Positions 16,835 through 24,522 of a stretch of DNA of 64,000 nt are shown piece after piece. A program made the position numbers and the translations under genes. The DNA is from JAFGLZ01 sp964622545 (lineage in GTDB: Bacteria > Planctomycetota > Phycisphaerae > UBA1845 > JAFGLZ01). The stretch is from contig CAZUQM010000007.1 in NCBI GenBank assembly GCA_964622545.1, forward strand, positions 62,001-126,000, given 5' to 3'. The notes below the pieces were generated by a model. It made no database searches. It saw nothing but the letters and a program-made list of their open reading frames with translations, and had not been told where the DNA came from. Numbering within the stretch: the first letter of the stretch is position 1; every line of letters begins with the position of its first letter.

Positions 16835-17590
16835 ATCGATACTGCGGAGTCCAGCCCGGCAAGCGAACACCCCACATTGCTGCAACGCGTGCTCGGCTAC
16901 GGCGTCCACATCTTCACGGCCAGCGGGGCGGTGTGGGCGTTCCTTACGGCCGTGGCGATCGTGCACGAGCGGTACGCCCTGGCGTTTCTGTGGATGACCA
17001 CGGCGGTGTTCGTCGACTCGGCCGACGGGACGCTGGCGCGATGGGTGAGGATCAAGCAGACCGCCCCCCGAATCGACGGCCGGCGACTGGACGACATCGT
17101 GGACTTCCTCAACTACACCTTCCTGCCGCTGATCCTGATCTGGCGGGCCGGTTGGCTGCCCGAGCCGTGCTGGCTGTGGACGGCGATCCCGCTGATCGCA
17201 AGCCTGATGGCCTTCTGCAACACCACGGCCAAGCAGGACGACGAAGGGTTCTTCGTCGGCTTCCCCTCCTACTGGAATGTGCTGGCGTTCTACATCGCCC
17301 TGACGTACCGGCAGGCCGGGTCCTATCTGGTGCTGGGTATCGTCCTGGCGCTGAGCCTGCTCAGCATCCTGCCGATGCGCTTCGTCTATCCGACGAAGGC
17401 GCCGCGCTGGCGGTGGTTCTTCGTCTGGGGCGCCGTGGCCTGGATGCTCGTGGTGCTCAGCATGCTGCCGATGTACCCGAATGTCCCTCGGTGGCTCGTG
17501 GGCCTGTCGATGGTCTATCCGGTGCTCTACGTCCTCCTCTCGGTGTGGCTCGACGTGACCATCCGCCAACGAGCCCATCAGGTTAGCTAG
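16835..17590 (+). CDS. pcs: CDP-alcohol phosphatidyltransferase, phosphatidylcholine synthase-like, apparent AUC start
   Basis: A membrane enzyme with about seven to eight helices. The CDP-alcohol phosphotransferase motif reads DSADGTLARWVRIKQ, then PRIDGRRLDDIVDFLNY; the second part is characteristic of phosphatidylcholine synthase (Pcs), which condenses CDP-diacylglycerol with choline, rather than of PgsA or PssA. Total length is 237 codons from a TTG at 16877 or 251 residues from ATC at 16835. The TTG has no ribosome site. The ATC sits six bases after a full AAGGAGGT and adds MDTAESSPASEHPT if initiated with methionine. I therefore prefer ATC, while accepting that a base error in an ATG codon or TTG initiation are alternatives. 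The gene symbol is by motif; substrate is not proven. Confidence 0.8.
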   Translation: MDTAESSPASEHPTLLQRVLGYGVHIFTASGAVWAFLTAVAIVHERYALAFLWMTTAVFVDSADGTLARWVRIKQTAPRIDGRRLDDIVDFLNYTFLPLILIWRAGWLPEPCWLWTAIPLIASLMAFCNTTAKQDDEGFFVGFPSYWNVLAFYIALTYRQAGSYLVLGIVLALSLLSILPMRFVYPTKAPRWRWFFVWGAVAWMLVVLSMLPMYPNVPRWLVGLSMVYPVLYVLLSVWLDVTIRQRAHQVS

Positions 17591-17775
17591 CCCACCCCTC
17601 GCCCCTAGGGGTTAACCCTAAGCTTCGACGAAATCGTAAGTTAGCGTCCGTTAGCACGGCCCGAAGCGGCAATTTTGTCGAGGGCGGCACCATCCAAATG
17701 AATGAGGTCGCGAGGGCGAACGCCCAGGCGGCTGGACGCATTTGAATCGACAGCGAACGGTAGGAGGTCAACACC
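17591..17775. other. intergenic region upstream of the small lipoprotein
   Basis: A short gap holding the palindromic CCCCTAGGGG just after the pcs-like stop, repeated GTTAGC-type words near 17640-17655, and an inverted CCAAATG / CATTTGAA pair around 17694-17744. TAGGAGGT lies directly before the next ATG. No gene is visible. Confidence 0.35.
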
Positions 17776-18111
17776 ATGAAATCGATGATGATCCTGACAG
17801 GGATGTGCGTTGCCGTGTGTGGGATGCTGGTAGCAGGTTGCGCTCAAGGTGAGGCGATGACCGGCCAGACGGCCCAGCAGCACAAGGGCAGCTCCGGCGA
17901 GTGGACCGGCCCCCTCTTCCGACCGGGACCGAGTGGGCGGACGGAGCGACAGGTCCTCTTGGCCCAGGACAAGGACCTGTTCGAAAGCGAGCAGGAAACC
18001 GGTACCGCCGTCGGCACGGAGGCGCAACCCGCGGCGTACGAGGCCGAGACAGCGCCGAAGACCGAGTCCGGTCAGGCCTGGCCACGCGTCGGACCTGGCG
18101 GACGACGGTAG
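17776..18111 (+). CDS. small putative lipoprotein
   Basis: An 111-residue protein with a lipoprotein signal: MKSMMILTGMCVAVCGMLVAGC, with cleavage expected before the cysteine at 22. The rest is hydrophilic, rich in Gly, Glu, Gln and Thr, without predicted core structure (for example QQHKGSSGEWTGPLFRPG and ESEQETGTAVGTEAQPAAYE). It has a strong TAGGAGGT ribosome site and its own terminator at 18211, so it is probably a stand-alone expressed gene. No family is recognised; similar short envelope lipoproteins of low complexity are common in planctomycetes. Confidence 0.75.
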   Translation: MKSMMILTGMCVAVCGMLVAGCAQGEAMTGQTAQQHKGSSGEWTGPLFRPGPSGRTERQVLLAQDKDLFESEQETGTAVGTEAQPAAYEAETAPKTESGQAWPRVGPGGRR

Positions 18112-18489
18112 AAAACCATGACGCCAACGGACTGTGTGAGAACGGGAGTGAGCTGGAAACAGGTTTCTGGACTAACCCGGCGGTAGCCCAGCACACTTGC
18201 GCTCACTCTCAGGCCCTCGGAGACATGTGCCTCCGGGGGCCGTTTCTTTTGGGGCGCGGGCCGGCGGTCGCGTATCCGGTCACGGACGGCAAACCACCGA
18301 TCAAAGGCCACAGAAACGGCCATGCCAACGGGCGGTGACTCCCGGGATGCCAAAGCCCTGAGTCCTCAGGGCCGGTTGGCGGGTCCTTGGTCGAAGCGGC
18401 TGGGCTTCTGGTTGCATCCGGCTTGATTTCCCGGGGCGGACTCCTACACTCGCACCGGCCGAAGGACGCGGCGGGAAGGACCAACTCGT
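18112..18489. other. intergenic region with terminator and a second palindrome
   Basis: A gap of 378 bp. Besides the terminator, it holds a perfect 8-bp inverted repeat GCCCTGAG / CTCAGGGC at 18355-18372 with a two-base loop, in the presumed leader or promoter region of the aldo/keto reductase gene. GGAAGGA precedes the ATG at 18490. No coding potential is convincing. Confidence 0.45.
18211..18250 (+). terminator. intrinsic terminator of the small lipoprotein gene
   Basis: A strong stem of GGCCCTCGGAG against CTCCGGGGGCC with a seven-base loop is followed by GTTTCTTTT. It lies about 100 bp downstream of the lipoprotein stop on the plus strand. Confidence 0.8.
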
Positions 18490-19443
18490 ATGGACATGAC
18501 CACGCTTGGACGAACGGGTATCGAGGTGAGCCGCCTCTGTGTGGGCTGCTGGCAGGCCGCCGGATGGGCCAGCACCGACGAGGACCGGTTCATCCGGACC
18601 GTCCACCACGCCCTGGACGAGGGCTGCAACGTCCTCGACACGGCCGTCGCCTACGGGGACGGGGCCTCCGAGCAGCTCGTGGGCCGGGCGATCGACGGAC
18701 GGCGCGATCAGGTCGTGGTCGCCACGAAGTTCACCCACGAGATGAGCCGTCCCGAGCAGGTCCGCAAGAGCCTGGAGATGTCGCTGAGCAACCTGAAGAC
18801 GGACTACATCGACCTGTTCCAACAGCACTGGCCGCCTCCGGACGTGCCGTTGGAGGAGACGATCGGGGCGCTGGAGCGGTTGCGGGAGGAAGGCAAGATC
18901 CGGGCCATCGGCGTGAGCAACTGGATGGCCCCGGAATGGGAGGAGCTGGCGGACCCGTCGCGTGTCGACGCCTTGCAGCCGAGCTACAGCCTCCTGTGGC
19001 GGTCGATCGAGCCGGACGTGCTCGACCTGTGCCGCAAGCACGACATCGCGATCCTCCCCTACTCGCCGCTCTGTCAGGGCCTGCTGGCTGGGCGGTTCAC
19101 GAGCCTCGACGAGATCCCGGACGATCCGCGGAAACGAAACCAGCTCTATCAACCCGACACGTTCGAGCGGGCGCTCGAGGTGGTCCGAGCCGTGGAGGAG
19201 ATCGGTCGCAAGTACGGCAAGACGACGAGCCAGACAGCGCTGCGCTGGCTGCTGGACCAGGAGGGCGTGACGGCGCCGATCGTCGGTGCGTCGCGTCCGG
19301 AGCAGGTCGACGAAAACCTCGGCGCGCTGGGTTGGTCGCTGGACGACGAAGACTGGGCGAGGCTGAGCGAGCTGTCATGGCCGCTGTCGGAGGGGCTCGA
19401 CCCGTACGACACCCTATGGGACTGGCATCCAAAGAGACAGTGA
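18490..19443 (+). CDS. aldo/keto reductase
   Basis: A cytoplasmic NADPH-dependent oxidoreductase of 317 residues with a TIM-barrel fold. The catalytic tetrad is complete: D50 (VLDTAVAYGDG), Y55, K80 (VVATKFTHE) and H113 (FQQHWPP). The C-terminal cofactor-binding part reads GVTAPIVGASRPEQVDENL. The family converts sugar and other aldehydes or ketones to alcohols; YhdN/YdhF-like bacterial members often accompany sugar catabolism genes. It precedes a Gfo/Idh/MocA oxidoreductase by about 100 bp, in the same direction, which supports a carbohydrate role. The specific substrate is unknown. Confidence 0.93.
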   Translation: MDMTTLGRTGIEVSRLCVGCWQAAGWASTDEDRFIRTVHHALDEGCNVLDTAVAYGDGASEQLVGRAIDGRRDQVVVATKFTHEMSRPEQVRKSLEMSLSNLKTDYIDLFQQHWPPPDVPLEETIGALERLREEGKIRAIGVSNWMAPEWEELADPSRVDALQPSYSLLWRSIEPDVLDLCRKHDIAILPYSPLCQGLLAGRFTSLDEIPDDPRKRNQLYQPDTFERALEVVRAVEEIGRKYGKTTSQTALRWLLDQEGVTAPIVGASRPEQVDENLGALGWSLDDEDWARLSELSWPLSEGLDPYDTLWDWHPKRQ

Positions 19444-19547
19444 GCGGCGTCCCCCCGGGGCGTGGGGCGTGACGGCATGACCGTCTCGAACCGGCGGAGG
19501 CGTCGCACCCGCTCGAGCGTCGAGGACCCTACCACAGGCAGGTGACT

Positions 19548-20663
19548 ATGAGCACGGAACCCATTCGCATTGGCGTGGTCGGCTGCGGCGGCTTCGGGCT
19601 GTACGCCCTGCAGCACTTCACCCAAGTCGAGGGCGTTGAGCTGGTGGGCATGTCGGGCACGCATCGGGAGGCGGCCTACGCCACCGCTCGACGCTTCGGC
19701 ATCCCGGACATCGTCGACGTGGAGACGATGGTGCAGCAGCCGGAGATCGACCTGGTCTACATCTCCACCCCACCGTTCTTGCATCACCCCCAGGGCATGA
19801 TGGCCTTGAGCGCGGGCAAGCACGTGATCTGCGAGAAGCCGCTGGCCCTGACCATGGCGCAGGCCGACGAGTTGATCGCCACGGCGCGACAGCACGACGT
19901 GCTGATGATCGCCAACCTGATGCAGCGGTACAATCCGATGTTCGAGGCGGTGCGGGAGCTGATCCGCCGGAAGACCCTGGGCGAGGTGCTGCACGGCTAC
20001 TTCGAGAACTACGCCAATGACGAGGGGCTCGGCCCCGACCACTGGTTCTGGCAGCGGGACAAGAGCGGGGGGATCTTCATCGAGCACGGCGTGCACTTCT
20101 TCGACCTGCTCGAGGGCTGGCTGGGCGAGGGTCGGATCGAGGCGGCCCAGACGGCGAACCGCCCGGGCACCGACTTCGAGGAGCACGTGCATTGCACCGC
20201 CCGCTACGGGGACGGCACGCTCGTCAACTTCTACCACGGCTTCCATCAGACGGGTCGGATGGACCGTCAGGAGCTGCGGATCGTTTTCGAGCGCGGGGAC
20301 ATCACACTGTACGAATGGATTCCGACGCGAGCGCGGATCCACGCGATCGTCGACGAGGCCCAGACGCGCGAGCTGTGCGAGTTGTTCCCGGGCGCGAGGC
20401 TGGACATCACGACGAACTACTCGCCGAAGGACCGCGCGTGCCTGGGCCGTCACAAGCAGCTCGACGTCTATCAGATGATTGAGTTGACCTACGGGCTGGG
20501 TGACCACAAGATGCACCGCTACGGCGAGCTGTTGCGGTCGGTGATGACCGATCAGATCGCATGGATTCGCGATCGTTCGCACACGAGGAAGGTGACCGAG
20601 GAGAACGGCTACCGGTCACTGGCGATGGCGACCGAGGCCGATCGGCTCGCCCATGTCGAGTAA
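19548..20663 (+). CDS. Gfo/Idh/MocA family sugar oxidoreductase
   Basis: A 371-residue NAD(P)-dependent oxidoreductase. The Rossmann motif is at the N-terminus (IGVVGCGGFGLYA) and the conserved EKP segment follows (VICEKPLALTMAQ) with the catalytic lysine. The C-terminal domain has DKSGGIFIEHGVHFFDLL, where the aspartate and histidine positions of the family fall. Members oxidise or epimerise sugars and inositols. The ATG at 19548 follows AGGCAGGTG; a GTG at 19542 in frame is possible but would sit inside the ribosome site. The methyltransferase gene begins 27 bp downstream, so the two are likely co-transcribed. Confidence 0.92.
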   Translation: MSTEPIRIGVVGCGGFGLYALQHFTQVEGVELVGMSGTHREAAYATARRFGIPDIVDVETMVQQPEIDLVYISTPPFLHHPQGMMALSAGKHVICEKPLALTMAQADELIATARQHDVLMIANLMQRYNPMFEAVRELIRRKTLGEVLHGYFENYANDEGLGPDHWFWQRDKSGGIFIEHGVHFFDLLEGWLGEGRIEAAQTANRPGTDFEEHVHCTARYGDGTLVNFYHGFHQTGRMDRQELRIVFERGDITLYEWIPTRARIHAIVDEAQTRELCELFPGARLDITTNYSPKDRACLGRHKQLDVYQMIELTYGLGDHKMHRYGELLRSVMTDQIAWIRDRSHTRKVTEENGYRSLAMATEADRLAHVE

Positions 20664-20690
20664 GGGCCCGTTGCACTACAGGAACGACGC

Positions 20691-21497
20691 ATGACCAAGA
20701 AGGAATGGGAAACGCTCCACAAGTGGCAATGGTTCCGGCTGAACGCGTGGCAGCATACGTTTCGCGAGGACCTGCTCGGCGGGTTCGGCGGCAGCCCCGC
20801 GGCGTTCAAGCAGGTCCTCGAATCCATCGGGGGCCGGCTGGCGCTGGACAGCTCGTGCGGTCTGGGCCTCAAGACGATCATCATGCACGAGATCGGCATC
20901 GACGTGGTCGGCTCGGACCAGTCGGAGTTCGCCATCGAGAAGGCCCGCGAGCTATCGCGGTTTGAGGGGCACCACATCGAGTTCTTCCCCGCCCGCTGGC
21001 GTGAGCTGCCGAGCAAGACCAAGCTGCAGTTTGACGCGATCTTCAACGACGCCCTCTCGTGGGTCGTCACGCGCGAGGACCTCGAGTTCGCGCTGCGGGG
21101 CTTCCTGGGGGCGCTCAAGCCGAAGGGCGTCCTCGTGTTCGTGGGCGCGCCCGAGGGCACCACGGTGCACGAGAGTATGGAGAAGCTCGACCGCGAGTGG
21201 GAGTCGAAGCCGCGGTTCAGCATCGAATGGCAGCACACCGAGGACGACATCACGTGCACGTCGCTGCTGGCGCGGGAGCGTCGCGAGGACTTCATCGACG
21301 AGCATCACCTGTTCCTCATCGAGGGGCCGGAAGGCCAGCGGCTCGAGACGGCCACGATCCGCGAGCCCGTGTACTGGCAGTGGGGCTTGCTGAAGGAGAT
21401 GATCCTCCAGGCCGGCTTCTCGCGGGTCGAGACGCGCGAGTTCCTGGGCATGGGCAAAGGCGGCAGCAACTTCACCCTGAACATCGCGACGAAGTAG
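20691..21497 (+). CDS. class I SAM-dependent methyltransferase
   Basis: A 268-residue cytoplasmic enzyme. Motif I is LALDSSCGLGLKT (about residues 59-71) and the acidic ribose-binding residue is in IDVVGSDQSEFAIEKA, followed by FDAIFNDALSW and the post-motif region GFLGALKPKGVLVFVGAP. The order matches class I methyltransferases. The N-terminal KKEWETLHKWQWFRLNAWQ is aromatic and may cap the active site. It sits between a Gfo/Idh oxidoreductase and a GH130-type enzyme, which suggests that the acceptor may be a sugar, perhaps O-methylation of a polysaccharide unit. That is inference; nothing in the sequence fixes the acceptor. Confidence 0.88.
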   Translation: MTKKEWETLHKWQWFRLNAWQHTFREDLLGGFGGSPAAFKQVLESIGGRLALDSSCGLGLKTIIMHEIGIDVVGSDQSEFAIEKARELSRFEGHHIEFFPARWRELPSKTKLQFDAIFNDALSWVVTREDLEFALRGFLGALKPKGVLVFVGAPEGTTVHESMEKLDREWESKPRFSIEWQHTEDDITCTSLLARERREDFIDEHHLFLIEGPEGQRLETATIREPVYWQWGLLKEMILQAGFSRVETREFLGMGKGGSNFTLNIATK

Positions 21498-21569
21498 CCC
21501 GGACGCGGCCTGCCGCCCTCGGGCGCGCCGTCACTCAGGACACCGGGGAGAGGCCCCAGCGAGGCTGCC

Positions 21570-22625
21570 ATGATCAAGCGACACTACAACGCCTGCCTGC
21601 TCAGGCCCGAAGACCTCGCGCCGAGCCATGACGAGCTCGAGGTCGTCGGCGCGTTCAATCCCGGGGCGATCGCCGTCGGTGACGAGGTGGTGATCCTGGT
21701 CCGCGTGGCCGAGCGCCCCAAGGAGAAGCGACCCGGCCTGTGGGGGCTCCCCCGCTGGGACCCCGAGGGCGGCCTGACGATCGACTGGCTGGCCGAGGAC
21801 GACCTCGAACCGCTGGACCCGCGGGTCGTGGCCCGCAAGTCGGACGGGTTGATCCGCCTGAACTTCATCTCCCACCTACGCGTCATCCGCAGCAAGGATG
21901 GGCGGACGATCGACTCGGTCGAGGCACCGATGTTCACACCGCAGTCGCGGTACGAGGAGTACGGCGTCGAGGACCCGCGGATCACCAAGATCGGCGACCT
22001 GTACTACTTCACCTACGTGGCGGTCTCGCGGCACGGAGCGGCCACGGCGCTGGCCAGCACACGCGACTTCGAATCGTTCGCGCGACACGGGGTGATCTTC
22101 TGTCCGGAGAACAAGGACGTGGTGCTCTTTCCCGAGCAGGTCAACGGGCATTACGTGGCCATGCATCGGCCCAACGCGGCCACGCCGTTCTGCACGCCGG
22201 AGATGTGGCTGGCGTGGTCGTCGGACCTGACGCACTGGGGGCGGCACGACTACTTCCTGGGCGGCGACTCGGGATGGGAGACGGGCCGGATCGGCGCCGG
22301 CACACCCCCCATTCATACCAAGCAGGGCTGGCTGGAAATCTATCACGGCAACCGCCGCCCGACCGAGCCGGGCGACGTGGGCAGGTACTCGGCCGGGGCC
22401 CTGCTGTTGGATCATGACGACCCGCGCCGGATCCTGCGGCATACCGACGGGGCGATCATGGAGCCGGAGGCGGACTTCGAACGCGAGGGGTTCGTGCCGA
22501 ACGTCGTCTTCCCGACGGGCATCGTGCCCCGCGACGACGTCCTCCAGGTCTACTACGGCGCGGCCGACGCCTACACCGGCGTGGTCGAGTGGTCGCTGCC
22601 TGAGATGCTGTCCGTCATGCGGTGA
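21570..22625 (+). CDS. GH130-family glycoside phosphorylase/hydrolase
   Basis: A 351-residue five-bladed propeller protein of glycoside hydrolase family 130, most of which phosphorolyse beta-mannosides. Landmarks are GAFNPGAIAVGDEVVILVRV, LNFISHLRVIRSKDG, YGVEDPRITKIGDLYYFTYV (the VEDPR segment with the catalytic aspartate), HYVAMHRPNA, GTPPIHTKQGWLEIYHG and VVFPTGIVPRDDVLQVYYG AAD. The length agrees with intracellular phosphorylases and no signal peptide is present. It closes the Gfo/Idh-methyltransferase group and likely breaks down an imported mannose-containing oligosaccharide. Phosphorylase against hydrolase activity depends on phosphate-binding residues that I cannot verify by eye. Confidence 0.9.
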   Translation: MIKRHYNACLLRPEDLAPSHDELEVVGAFNPGAIAVGDEVVILVRVAERPKEKRPGLWGLPRWDPEGGLTIDWLAEDDLEPLDPRVVARKSDGLIRLNFISHLRVIRSKDGRTIDSVEAPMFTPQSRYEEYGVEDPRITKIGDLYYFTYVAVSRHGAATALASTRDFESFARHGVIFCPENKDVVLFPEQVNGHYVAMHRPNAATPFCTPEMWLAWSSDLTHWGRHDYFLGGDSGWETGRIGAGTPPIHTKQGWLEIYHGNRRPTEPGDVGRYSAGALLLDHDDPRRILRHTDGAIMEPEADFEREGFVPNVVFPTGIVPRDDVLQVYYGAADAYTGVVEWSLPEMLSVMR

Positions 22626-22693
22626 TGCCACCGGCCGCCCCGACCCCCGAGTTGGGAAACGGAGATGGTTGGTGAACGCGGATGCAGCTTCTA

Positions 22694-22764
22694 CACACCT
22701 ACCGGTCGCACGATCGTAGGTTCAACGGTGACATGGTTGCACGCCTAGCGGCGGCACGATCGTA
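22694..22764. repeat. imperfect direct repeats, 25 bp, 46 bp apart
   Basis: The two units (22694-22718, 22740-22764) share the pattern CACRCCTA then CGG, ending in the identical GCACGATCGTA. About 20 of 25 bases agree. The identical core contains the palindrome CGATCG. They lie 500-550 bp upstream of the next gene, far for a simple operator. Confidence 0.6.
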
Positions 22765-22783
22765 CTCGTAGCGCTCACACGGT

Positions 22784-22870
22784 CGGAAACGCGACCGTCA
22801 GGGCGCGTTGCCGTTGATCCGCTCCCGCTGCCCCGAAGACCCCGCTACGCAGAGAATCCAATGGGTGGAC
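22784..22870 (+). repeat. dispersed intergenic repeat, copy A
   Basis: It contains CGGAAACGCGACCGTCAGG followed by GCGCGTTGCC, then GAATCCAATGGGTGGAC. Near-identical words appear at 30.4, 36.8, 52.2, 62.7 and 63.9 kb, all between genes. Confidence 0.6.
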
Positions 22871-23241
22871 CGCCGCTTCATGCGTCCTGGGCTTCGTCGA
22901 AGGGGCCGCGCGGAAAACCTTGGCCATGCAACCTCGGCAAAGCCGGGTCCTCAGGACGGTCCTTGCCTCGCCCAGTCTTCTCATCCACACCACAGAGAAC
23001 ACCACGCGGGTGGTCCCCCGCTGAACACGACTTCGCGCAGCGCACAACAGAAGCCGCCTCCGACCCCGCCTCGCGCCCCGGCAGAAGCCTGGGAGAACCA
23101 CCAGAGCGAATCTCCCCATCAGGCCAACGCCAGCACAGGGTACCCGACCTCTTCACGACCCCCGCCGCGCGCTAGCGACAGATCATCGAAAACGGCCTAT
23201 CCTTTGAGCCTCGAGGACGCTCTGCCCTGGGAGGCCCCACC

Positions 23242-24522
23242 ATGACCCTGTTGACAACCGTCGCGGCCCTGACGCTCGGAGCGGGCCTGAACGATCAGCT
23301 CCCGCAGTTCCCGCTCGGCTTCTGGAACGTCGAGCGCATCGGGCGTTTCACCGAACACGACGTCGAGCTCTGGGCCGAGGCCGGCATCACCGTCACGCAC
23401 GGGCCGCTCTTCGGCGCCTCCCCCGAGAAGATCACCCACATGAAACGCCTCCTCGACTGGGCTCACCAGCGCGGCATCAAGCTGACCCTCGGCGACTCGC
23501 GCACGTCCATCCCGCGTGGCAAACCCCTTCCGAAGGACTACGACGAAAGCGTCAAAGCCGCCGTCGCCGACTTCGGCGACCACCCGGCCACGCTCGGCTT
23601 TCGCATCCTCGACGAGCCCGACGAAGACGACCTGACCGCCGCCATGCAGGCCATGCGCATCCTCAAGAAGGCCGCCCCCCACCTGCATCCGTTCGTCAAC
23701 CAACTGCCCTGGTACCACGAGGTCGGAAGCCCGAAGCGCGTGGGCTATCCGTCGTGGCAGGCCTACCTCAAGGACTGGTGCGCCACGACGCAGGCCACCT
23801 TCCTCAGCTACGACTGCTACGTCCAGATGAACCCGGGCAACAAGGACTGGCCCAGGTACTTCCGTAACCTCAACGAATACCGCACCGCGGCCGCCGACGC
23901 CGGCATCCCCTACTGGACCATCATCCTGGCCACCGCCCACTTCAAGTACCGCGTGCCCAGCGAGAGCGACCTAAGGTGGCAGGTCAACTCCGCCGTCGCT
24001 TACGGCGCTCAAGGCATCTTCTACTACAACTGGTACACGCCCCACCACGTCGAGAACTGGCGGCTCGGACCGATCGACGAATCGGGCAGCGTCACGCCCA
24101 CCTACCACCGAATCAAACGCGTCAACAGGCGGTTCCTCAGGCGCTACGGCAGGCTCTTCCTCGACCTGACGCTGATCAAGCCGATGCAATGGCCCAAGCC
24201 GATCGAAGGATGTGAGCCCTTCAAGCCCGACGACGTCCTCAAGGCGGTCCGCTCGCTCGACGACGTGCCGCTGATCGTCTCGCGCTTCAAGGACAAGCAC
24301 GGCCGGCCCTACGTGGTCGTGGTCAACAACACGACCGACAAGCCCACGCGCGTGTATCTGACCTTCCACGGCGCCAAGATCCAATTGCGCCAACACGTGT
24401 GGGGCCCGAGCAATCGTCGCCCGCGCAGTTTCAGCGTCGGCAAAGAAACCGTCGGCACGAACAACTGGCTCGCGCCGGGGCAGATGGAGGTGTACCGGGT
24501 CGTCCAGCCCAAGGCCGACTAG
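23242..24522 (+). CDS. secreted TIM-barrel glycosidase-like protein, function unknown
   Basis: A 426-residue protein with a weak signal peptide (MTLLTTVAALTLGAGLNDQ). The body reads like a beta/alpha barrel: FPLGFWNVERIG, AGITVTHGPLFG, GIKLTLGDSR, TLGFRILDEPDEDDL (an acidic residue at the end of strand four is common in barrel glycosidases), FLSYDCYVQ, IPYWTIILATAHF and GAQGIFYYNWYTP. A small beta domain follows (YVVVVNNTTDKPTRVYL ... LAPGQMEVYRV), typical of the C-terminal domain of GH42- or GH5-like proteins. No named family is certain. GGGAGG lies before the ATG. The stop codon shares its last four bases (CTAG) with the stop of the convergent AAA ATPase gene. Confidence 0.65.
   Translation: MTLLTTVAALTLGAGLNDQLPQFPLGFWNVERIGRFTEHDVELWAEAGITVTHGPLFGASPEKITHMKRLLDWAHQRGIKLTLGDSRTSIPRGKPLPKDYDESVKAAVADFGDHPATLGFRILDEPDEDDLTAAMQAMRILKKAAPHLHPFVNQLPWYHEVGSPKRVGYPSWQAYLKDWCATTQATFLSYDCYVQMNPGNKDWPRYFRNLNEYRTAAADAGIPYWTIILATAHFKYRVPSESDLRWQVNSAVAYGAQGIFYYNWYTPHHVENWRLGPIDESGSVTPTYHRIKRVNRRFLRRYGRLFLDLTLIKPMQWPKPIEGCEPFKPDDVLKAVRSLDDVPLIVSRFKDKHGRPYVVVVNNTTDKPTRVYLTFHGAKIQLRQHVWGPSNRRPRSFSVGKETVGTNNWLAPGQMEVYRVVQPKAD

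Larger units (their letters stand above)
22626..23241. other. 616-bp intergenic region with repeats, no gene
   Basis: The longest gap in this part. It has a pair of imperfect 25-bp direct repeats (22694-22718 and 22740-22764) sharing GCACGATCGTA, then a copy of the dispersed intergenic element (22784-22870). Open frames here have no recognisable protein and no ribosome sites that fit. Confidence 0.5.

Noticed and set aside
22808..23245. A 145-codon plus-strand frame in the 22.6-23.2 kb gap
   Set aside because: It runs over the dispersed repeat into the start of the next gene and has no plausible protein features.
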